Origin: Holophagaceae bacterium UBA692
GTDB taxonomy: Bacteria; Acidobacteriota; Holophagae; Holophagales; Holophagaceae
Assembly: GCA_002297665.1 (NCBI GenBank)
Contig: DBMS01000230.1
Span: forward strand, 351 to 12,222
Direction: 5' to 3'
DNA length: 11,872 bases
The notes beneath the pieces were generated by a model. The model searched no databases. It was not told where the DNA came from and worked only from the letters and a program-made list of their open reading frames with translations. Every line of letters starts with the position of its first letter. Within the stretch, counting starts at the first letter, position 1. Below are positions 6,475-11,872 of the stretch, piece by piece. The translations under genes were made by a program, and so were the position numbers.

Positions 6475-7839
6475 TCAGGCTTCGCTCGCCTTGGTGGCGG
6501 TGATGGATTCCTCGCTCGCCTCATCGCGGCGTTTGAGCTGGTTGAAGTAAAGGTTGAGGGCGACGGCGACGAGGGAGGCCAGGAGAATTCCGCTGCCGAG
6601 GAGCGGCTCGAGGGGTTTCGGCATTTCCTGGAAGAACCGGTCGGCCACCAGGGGGATCATCCCGAACCCGATGCTGATGGCCACGATGTAGAGGTTGTTC
6701 CGGTTCCTCTGGAAGTCGATCCCGCCCAGGATGCGGATCCCCGTGGCGGCCACCATGCCGAACATCACGATGCCGGCGCCGCCCAGCACGTAGACCGGCA
6801 CCGAAGCGACCACGAAGGCCAGCTTGGGGATGAGCCCGAGGGAAAGGAGGATCGCTCCGCCTGCCACGCACACGTACCGGCTGCGTACGCCCGTGACGCC
6901 CACCAGGCCCACGTTCTGCGAGAAGGAGGTGTAGGGGAAGGTGTTGAAGACGCCGCCGATGAGCGTGCCCAGGCCGTCCACCCGAAGGCCGTCGGAGAGG
7001 TCCTTCTGGTTCACGGGTTTGCCGGTGATCTCGGAGAGCGCCAGGAACATGCCCAGGGATTCGATCATCACCACCACCATCACCAGGCACATGGTGAGCA
7101 CGGCGCCGAAGTGGAAGGTGGGCCAGCCGAACTGGAAGGGTCTGACGACGGCGAACCAGGGCTGGGCGCCGATGTTGGCGAAGCTCACCCGGCCCAGCGC
7201 GATGCAGATGAGCATGCCCAGGATGATCCCCGCCAGGACGGCGATGTTGGCGAAGAACCCCCGCACGAACCTGATGATGAGCAGGATGGCGGCGAGCACC
7301 GCGGCGGCGATGGCCAGGTTGCCCAGGGAGGCGTAGCCCGGGATGCCCGGATGGGGTCCGCCCGCGGCCCAGTTGATGCCGATCTTCATCAGGGAGATGC
7401 CGATGACCGAGATGATGCTGCCCGTCACGACCGGCGGGAACAGGGGCAGGAGCCAGCTCACCACCGGCGCGATGAGGATGCCGAAGAGGCCCGCGGCGAT
7501 GACCGCGCCGAAAATGCCCGTGATCCCGATGGCCGGGTTGGCGGCCATGACGACCATGGGGCTCACCGCGGCGAAGGTCACGCCCATCATCACGGGCATG
7601 CGGATGCCGAAGCGCCCGAAGCCCAGGGCCTGGATGAGGGTGGCGACGCCGCACGCGAAGAGGTCGGCGTTGATCAGCATGGCCAACTGCTCCTTGGGAA
7701 GCCTGAGCGCGCCGCCGACGATGAGGGGAACCGCCACGGCGCCCGCGTACATCACGAGCACGTGCTGGATCCCCAGGAGCGAGAGCCTGCCCAGCGGCAG
7801 GACCTCGTCTACGGGATGGACCCCAGGTTTGTTGCTCAT
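6475..7839 (-). CDS. uacT: NCS2-family urate/xanthine permease (UacT-like)
   Basis: This 454-residue inner-membrane protein of the nucleobase-ascorbate/uracil-xanthine (NCS2) family has about 14 hydrophobic segments. Its best-remembered relative is E. coli UacT (YgfU), the proton-coupled urate transporter. Shared stretches include GIQHVLVMYAGAVAVPL at 23-39, GVTFAAVSPM at 86-95, INWAAGG at 155-161, MIESLGMFLALSEI at 258-271 and the signature SFSQNVGLVGVTGVRSR at 305-321. Residues matching the UacT substrate-site set are present: H26, T88, E260, D288, Q308 and N309. Urate is therefore the favoured substrate, with xanthine as the alternative; this rests on remembered alignment, not a computed one. 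The ATG at 7839 has a GGAG site and lies downstream of a promoter candidate. Together with the Tsx-like channel encoded next, it forms a two-membrane import route feeding YgfK and the hydrolases. Confidence 0.92.
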   Translation of the reverse strand: MSNKPGVHPVDEVLPLGRLSLLGIQHVLVMYAGAVAVPLIVGGALRLPKEQLAMLINADLFACGVATLIQALGFGRFGIRMPVMMGVTFAAVSPMVVMAANPAIGITGIFGAVIAAGLFGILIAPVVSWLLPLFPPVVTGSIISVIGISLMKIGINWAAGGPHPGIPGYASLGNLAIAAAVLAAILLIIRFVRGFFANIAVLAGIILGMLICIALGRVSFANIGAQPWFAVVRPFQFGWPTFHFGAVLTMCLVMVVVMIESLGMFLALSEITGKPVNQKDLSDGLRVDGLGTLIGGVFNTFPYTSFSQNVGLVGVTGVRSRYVCVAGGAILLSLGLIPKLAFVVASVPVYVLGGAGIVMFGMVAATGIRILGGIDFQRNRNNLYIVAISIGFGMIPLVADRFFQEMPKPLEPLLGSGILLASLVAVALNLYFNQLKRRDEASEESITATKASEA

Positions 7840-7941
7840 TTCAAACTCCGTGGATGCGCCCCTCCGGGCGTGATGGAAAGGGGAGGGGCTGCATGGCTTC
7901 CTGGCGGCGGCGCGGGGGCAAGATCGCTTGATTTGCCTGTA

Positions 7942-7969
7942 AGTTTAAAATAGACGACCCGCGCGTCAA
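7942..7969 (-). promoter_or_regulatory. Sigma70-like promoter candidate upstream of the permease
   Basis: On the minus strand TTGACG (7969-7964) and TAAACT (7947-7942) are separated by 16 bp. The -35 box matches five of six consensus bases and the -10 box four of six. It lies about 100 bp before the permease start, in the most AT-rich part of the window. It would allow the permease and downstream genes to be transcribed independently of ygeY-ygfK. Confidence 0.55.
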
Positions 7970-8000
7970 CAAAAAATTTCAGTCCCTGGAAAATTTTTCA
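7970..8000 (-). promoter_or_regulatory. AT-rich tandem motif upstream of the -35 box (UP element or operator)
   Basis: Immediately upstream of the TTGACG box, the minus strand carries two related A/T-rich half-palindromes, TGAAAAATTTTCC and TGAAATTTTTTG. Their starts are 19 bp apart, close to two helical turns, and they begin right after the ygfK stop codon. Such A/T tracts can act as an UP element for RNA polymerase alpha subunits, or as paired sites for a regulator. Which of these applies cannot be told from the sequence. Confidence 0.4.
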
Positions 8001-11000
8001 TCAGGCCGGGAGTTCGGCCTGGGCGAACAGCAATCCGAGCATCGTCGCGCATGGGGCGAGGTCGATCTGGGCCCCCTCGGGCAGCGCGCCCACGGCCTCG
8101 AAACCGAGCAGGTCCCACCCGGGGGCCTGGAAGCGGGCCACGATCCTTCCGGTGCGGTATTCGGCCACGCCGTCCCGAACGGCAAGAGCGTGGTCCTCGC
8201 CGCCGAGGCGGGCCCGCAGGGCCACCCCGCCGTCCAGGGCCTCGAAGCGGAAGGCGTCGCCCTTGGCCTCGTTGAAGCCTTCCTCGTCCATCCAGAACTT
8301 GGGCTTGTCCTTGTAGGGCGCGCCGCTGGCGGGGCAGAAGGTGTCGCAGTTCCCGCATTCGTTGCAGAAGTCGCCGACGTTGAAGGTCTGGACGCCCTGG
8401 GCCACCTGGAAGTCCCGGGCCCCTTCGGCCACGAGCCGCCCCTGGCGCATCACCAGGGTGGGCGCCTGGAAGGTGAAGGGCTCGACCGCGTAGGCCAGGT
8501 TGGCCCGGTTGGGGCAGACGGTGACGCACAGGCTGCACAGGTCGTCACAGTCCAGGCAGCGGCTGGCTTCCAGGGCGGCGGCCTCGGCGCTGAAGGCGTG
8601 GATGACTTCCGCGAAGCCTTCGCGCTCGGTGAGCGGCAGCACCGGGACCGTCTGGGCGCGCAGGGTGCGGCTCTTCTTGTCCATGGCGGCGGCCGCGGGG
8701 ATGCCCTTGGCCAGCTGGGGTTCCGTGGGGATGGCCACGCCGTGCCTGCGGGCGATGGCTTCCGCCGCGGCCCGGCCGTCGGCGATGGCCTGGATCACCG
8801 ACGAGGGTCCGTGCACCGCGTCGCCTCCGGCGTAGAGCCCCTCCAGGCTGGTCTCGCGGGTCCCGGGATCCACCTCCAGGGTGCCGTCCTTCCTGCGGCG
8901 CACGCCGAGGCCTTCCAGGAAGTCCAGCACGGGCTCCTGGCTGATGGCGGGGATGATGGTGGTGGCGGGCAGGGTCTCGAAGGCGCCTTCGATGGCCACG
9001 GGACGCGGCCGGCCCGAGGCGTCGCGCTCCCCGAGCCTCATCTTTCCGCACACCAGGCCGGTGACCTTGCCGTGGGTGACCTCCACCGAATCCGGGGCCA
9101 CCAGGTCCCGCAGGCCGATGCCCTCCAGGATGCAGTCCTCCACCTCGGCGGGGTCCGCGGGCATCTGGGCCCGGGTGCGCCGGTAGACGAGGGTGACCTC
9201 GCCGTCCTTCACCAGGCGCCGGGCGCTGCGCGCCGCGTCCATGGCGGAGTTGCCGCCGCCGATGACCAGCACCCTGGCGCCCAGGTCCATGGGGGCGCCC
9301 GAGCGCACCTTGTCCAGGAACTCCAGGGCGTCCATGACGCCTTCGGCGTTCTCGCCCGGGATGCCCAGGCGCTTGCCCTTCTGGGCGCCCACCCCCAGGA
9401 AGACGAAGGGGAAGTCCTTGCGCAGGCTTTCGAGGGTGAAGTCGCGCCCCAGGGCCTTGCCGAAGTGGAAGGTGACGCCCAGCGCCCGCAGGCGGTCCAG
9501 GTCGGCCTCGAGGGTCTCCTTCGCGAGCCGGTAGCCGGGAATGACTCCGCTGACCATGCCGCCCATCTCGGTGCGGGCCTCGAAGATCTCGGCGGAGAAT
9601 CCCATGCGGGCCAGGAAGTAGCCCGCGGAAAGCCCGGCGGGGCCCGCGCCGATGATGGCCACCTTCACGCCCCTGGCGGGGCCCGCGACGGGCGCGGCGG
9701 GGGTGGCGTTCTCGAAGGCGAAGCGCTTGATCTCCCGGATGGCCAGGGGGGAGTCGTAGAAGTTGCGCACGCAGCGCTCGGTGCATTTGTGGTCGCACAC
9801 GCTGCCGGTGATGCCGGGCTGGGGGTTGGTGCGCAGGATGACGTCCATGGCCTCCCCGGGCCGGCCGTGGGCCACGAGCCACATGTAGTCGGGGATGTTC
9901 TGGTGGGTGGGACAGGCCTCGGCGCAGGGCGCGGCGATGCAGTCGAAGGATCCCAGGGGACGGTCGCCCTTGAACACCAGCGGCCGCGCGCGGCGGGAGT
10001 AGGTGTCGTCGCTGGCGGCGCGGATGGCGTGGCGGGAAAGGTTGAACCGGGCTCCGTGGCCGCCGGAGACCGCCTTCACGAAGCCGGGCAGGTCCGCGGC
10101 GCCCGTGGAGGTCATGGCGTCCTCGAGGTTGACCAGGTACTGCTGGAGCCGGGCGTAGCCGCCGGGCTTGAGCAGGTCGGTGCACACGGTGACGGGATAC
10201 ATGCCGTCGGCGACCAGGTCGGGGAAGTTGTTGGCGTCGGCGCCCCCGCAGAAGCTGATGGGCACGGCGCCGTCCAGCTCCTCGGTGACGAGGCTGGCCA
10301 GGGTGAGCGTCAGGGGGTGCAGGGAGCGCCCCGACATGTACATCATCTTCTCGCCGGCGGGGAACACCGGTCGGTGGTTCACCACTTCGAGGGTGTTGGA
10401 GAGCTTGAGGCCGAACCGGTTGGGCCGGCCCTCGGCCACGGCGGCCAGGTTCTTCACCATGGCCATGGCGTCGGCGAACTTGGGATCGTGCCCGAAGGCC
10501 TCGTCGGGCACCTCGATGTCGAAGCCCAGCGTGTCGTTGAGGATGCCCCGCAGGCGCTCGGGGCCCAGGAGGGTGGGGTTGAGCTTGACCCACGTGTCCA
10601 CGCCCAGGTCCTGGATGAGGTAGGTGGCGATGCGCTCGATCTCGGCGGGTGGGCACCCGTGCATGGTCGAAAGGGTGATGTGATTGGAGATGCGGGAGGG
10701 GATGGCCAGGTCCCGCACGGCGGGGTAGACACGGGCCACCTTCTCGACGGCCCCGGGAAGGGCGTCGGAGGCGTCGCGCATGTGGGCGATGAAGGCCTGC
10801 ACGCGATCGGTCCGGATGCCTTCGAGGTTGTAGCCCACGCTCATGTTGAAGTGCGTGCCGGGGTCCTTGAGGCCCAGGCGGTGGGCCAGGGCGTGGATGA
10901 GCACCCAGGCGTTGAGGTACTCGTCGAAGGACTGCTCGAGCTTGAGCTCCTGGCTCCATTCGCAGTTGTAGGTCTCGTCCGCGGAGTCGATGCAGGGCCG

Positions 11001-11282
11001 GCTCACCGTGAGCTCATCGAGGATCTGGACGGTCTTGAGCTCGATGAACCGGGCCCCGCACAGCCAGCTGGCCACGATGTTCTGGCTCAGCTGGGTGTGG
11101 GGTCCCGCGGCCACCCCGAGGGGGGCGGCCACGGTGTGTCCGAACATTTCCGTCGCCAGCTTGGCGTGGGGGATCTGGATGTTGGCCTTGGGGATGCCAA
11201 GGACCGTCTCCCGCGCGTCGAGATCACGGAAGATCCAGCGGGCCATCAGCTCGAGCGGGGCGGGGCGGAAAGCTTTTTCCAT
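8001..11282 (-). CDS. ygfK: YgfK-type multidomain flavin/iron-sulfur oxidoreductase
   Basis: This 1093-residue protein matches YgfK ('putative selenate reductase subunit') along its length; E. coli YgfK is about 1030. Residues 1-430 form a dihydroorotate/dihydropyrimidine-dehydrogenase-like FMN barrel, with AAGPHTQLSQNIV at 58-70, STMHGCPP at 205-212 (C210 possibly catalytic), KLNPTLLG at 233-240 and TDLLKPGGY at 368-376. Then comes a glutamate-synthase-small-subunit-like part with iron-sulfur cysteines C448, C453, C457 and C496, C500, C504, an FAD loop GAGPAG at 545-550, a pyridine-nucleotide loop GGGNSA at 675-680 and an FAD-binding YAGGD at 817-821. The C-terminus carries ferredoxin-like clusters, C909/C912/C916/C919/C923 and C973/C976/C979/C983. 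The order resembles dihydropyrimidine dehydrogenase, so an NAD(P)H-driven reduction of a purine or related ring is a better inference than selenate reduction. It is cytoplasmic, 41 bp after ygeY, with only a weak AGG ribosome site. Confidence 0.95.
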   Translation of the reverse strand: MEKAFRPAPLELMARWIFRDLDARETVLGIPKANIQIPHAKLATEMFGHTVAAPLGVAAGPHTQLSQNIVASWLCGARFIELKTVQILDELTVSRPCIDSADETYNCEWSQELKLEQSFDEYLNAWVLIHALAHRLGLKDPGTHFNMSVGYNLEGIRTDRVQAFIAHMRDASDALPGAVEKVARVYPAVRDLAIPSRISNHITLSTMHGCPPAEIERIATYLIQDLGVDTWVKLNPTLLGPERLRGILNDTLGFDIEVPDEAFGHDPKFADAMAMVKNLAAVAEGRPNRFGLKLSNTLEVVNHRPVFPAGEKMMYMSGRSLHPLTLTLASLVTEELDGAVPISFCGGADANNFPDLVADGMYPVTVCTDLLKPGGYARLQQYLVNLEDAMTSTGAADLPGFVKAVSGGHGARFNLSRHAIRAASDDTYSRRARPLVFKGDRPLGSFDCIAAPCAEACPTHQNIPDYMWLVAHGRPGEAMDVILRTNPQPGITGSVCDHKCTERCVRNFYDSPLAIREIKRFAFENATPAAPVAGPARGVKVAIIGAGPAGLSAGYFLARMGFSAEIFEARTEMGGMVSGVIPGYRLAKETLEADLDRLRALGVTFHFGKALGRDFTLESLRKDFPFVFLGVGAQKGKRLGIPGENAEGVMDALEFLDKVRSGAPMDLGARVLVIGGGNSAMDAARSARRLVKDGEVTLVYRRTRAQMPADPAEVEDCILEGIGLRDLVAPDSVEVTHGKVTGLVCGKMRLGERDASGRPRPVAIEGAFETLPATTIIPAISQEPVLDFLEGLGVRRRKDGTLEVDPGTRETSLEGLYAGGDAVHGPSSVIQAIADGRAAAEAIARRHGVAIPTEPQLAKGIPAAAAMDKKSRTLRAQTVPVLPLTEREGFAEVIHAFSAEAAALEASRCLDCDDLCSLCVTVCPNRANLAYAVEPFTFQAPTLVMRQGRLVAEGARDFQVAQGVQTFNVGDFCNECGNCDTFCPASGAPYKDKPKFWMDEEGFNEAKGDAFRFEALDGGVALRARLGGEDHALAVRDGVAEYRTGRIVARFQAPGWDLLGFEAVGALPEGAQIDLAPCATMLGLLFAQAELPA

Positions 11283-11323
11283 CGGGGGTACCTGTCTGGC
11301 TTGGGGGGCAGGGTGGTTGGGGG

Positions 11324-11872
11324 CTACTGCGCCGCGTAGACGGTGGGGAAGCGGGCCAGGAACGCCGCGGCGTGCTGCAGCTCGCGCTCATCCAGGCACT
11401 CGCCGATCTTGTGGGTGTTCTGCTCGATGCCGGTGCCGAACCCGATCATGGCGGGGTGCTTGTAGATCCCGTTCTCGACCCACTTCTTGTCCTTGCTCCC
11501 GGGGACGCTGGTGTCCATGGGCATCGGGTAGCCGACGCCGTCGGTGGAGAAGACCCAGCGGTCCACCCGGGGCTCCTTGGTGATCACGCCGCCGGTGCCG
11601 ACCTTGCCGTCCACGTTGGGGGAGATGACCTTCTTGTAGGACGCCACGGCGGCCTGCACAGCGGGGTGCTCCTCGGGGGTGACCCAGCCGACGTAAACCT
11701 GGGGGTTGTTCAGCACGAAGCCCTTCCAGCTGGCTTCGGTGTAGGTGGGGATGGAGATGTCCACCCCGAGGCCGGCCTTGCGGGCCGCGGCCACGGCGTC
11801 CAGGGCCTCCACGTCGGCGCAGGACTGCTCGGGGGTCTCGCCGATGGTGAGGCGGCGGTCGAAGCGGAAGGT
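11324..11872 (-). CDS. ygeY: YgeY-type M20 family hydrolase, C-terminal part (5' end outside window)
   Basis: The last 182 residues of an M20-family metallohydrolase run in frame to the window edge without a start codon, so the gene is cut there. TFRFDRRLTIGET at the edge matches the CAVSIDRRLTWGET-type strand of YgeY, RWVFSTDGV corresponds to its WTFSTNGV, and MIGFGTGIEQNTHKIGE corresponds to IGFGPG...AHAPNE, keeping the C-terminal histidine metal ligand. An insertion of about 20 residues follows STDGV compared with E. coli YgeY. An internal ATG-less segment (a GTG at 11812) is not a plausible start because homology continues upstream. Known YgeY proteins are annotated as selenium-metabolism-linked hydrolases; here hydrolysis of a ureido or amide intermediate of purine breakdown is inferred. 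It is the first visible gene of the operon, 41 bp before ygfK. Confidence 0.9.
   Translation of the reverse strand, partial: TFRFDRRLTIGETPEQSCADVEALDAVAAARKAGLGVDISIPTYTEASWKGFVLNNPQVYVGWVTPEEHPAVQAAVASYKKVISPNVDGKVGTGGVITKEPRVDRWVFSTDGVGYPMPMDTSVPGSKDKKWVENGIYKHPAMIGFGTGIEQNTHKIGECLDERELQHAAAFLARFPTVYAAQ

Noticed and set aside
6375..6524. N-terminal extension of the Tsx-like channel to 6524
   Set aside because: It would place a charged 50-residue stretch before a typical signal peptide and overlap the permease gene. The AAAGGAGA site supports 6374.
8001..11282. Calling YgfK a selenate reductase on the basis of its common name
   Set aside because: The domain order and gene neighbours point to ring-reducing chemistry on a purine-type substrate, and nothing in the window is specific for selenate.
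8190..11339. A 1049-codon open frame on the plus strand opposite ygfK
   Set aside because: It is the antisense shadow of a gene with unmistakable YgfK motifs. Its translation is low-complexity, rich in G, A, V, H and D, with no recognisable domain, as expected from GC-rich codon bias.
164..11872. Mobile element or phage-derived insertion
   Set aside because: No transposase, integrase, att-like duplication or compositional break is seen inside the gene block. The genes are evenly GC-rich and tightly spaced as a metabolic operon.

Overview
This is a GC-rich window (by eye about two thirds G+C) in which every supported gene lies on the minus strand. It reads as most of one catabolic operon, transcribed from right to left. 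The Tsx-type outer-membrane channel with a signal peptide points to a Gram-negative (diderm) host. The high G+C, the codon use and a CTCCGCG-rich intergenic inverted repeat at the left edge would suit a Holophagaceae/Acidobacteriota-type genome. That placement is a guess; the sequence does not prove it.

Layout in transcription order (right to left): the C-terminal part of a YgeY-type M20 hydrolase (11324-11872, cut by the window edge); a large YgfK-type flavin/iron-sulfur oxidoreductase (8001-11282); a 161-bp AT-rich gap with a good sigma70-like promoter candidate; a UacT-type urate/xanthine permease (6475-7839); a Tsx-type outer-membrane channel (5490-6374); a perfect 10-bp stem with a UUCG loop followed by TTTT; a zinc-ribbon threonine-synthase-like PLP enzyme (4214-5428); a HyuA-type cyclic amidohydrolase (2856-4217, overlapping the previous gene by 4 bp); a YgeW-type carbamoyltransferase (1640-2836); and a 485-residue fold-type II PLP enzyme of unassigned reaction (164-1621). 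A long inverted repeat follows the last gene.

YgeY, YgfK, HyuA and YgeW are hallmark members of the E. coli ygeW-ygfK-ssnA-xdhD type cluster. That cluster is linked to selenium-dependent molybdenum hydroxylases and, in more recent work, to anaerobic urate/purine breakdown by gut bacteria. The window therefore probably encodes uptake of a purine across both membranes (Tsx-like channel, UacT-like permease), reductive and hydrolytic ring opening (YgfK, HyuA, YgeY), recovery of a carbamoyl group (YgeW) and PLP-dependent processing of the remaining amino-acid-like carbon skeleton.

The most unusual points are two PLP enzymes that do not look like the usual diaminopropionate ammonia-lyase YgeX, a dedicated outer-membrane channel inside the operon, and the internal promoter and hairpin that divide the operon into transcriptional segments. 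SsnA, a molybdenum hydroxylase, YgeX and carbamate kinase are not in this window. If present, they would most likely lie beyond the right edge or elsewhere in the genome.
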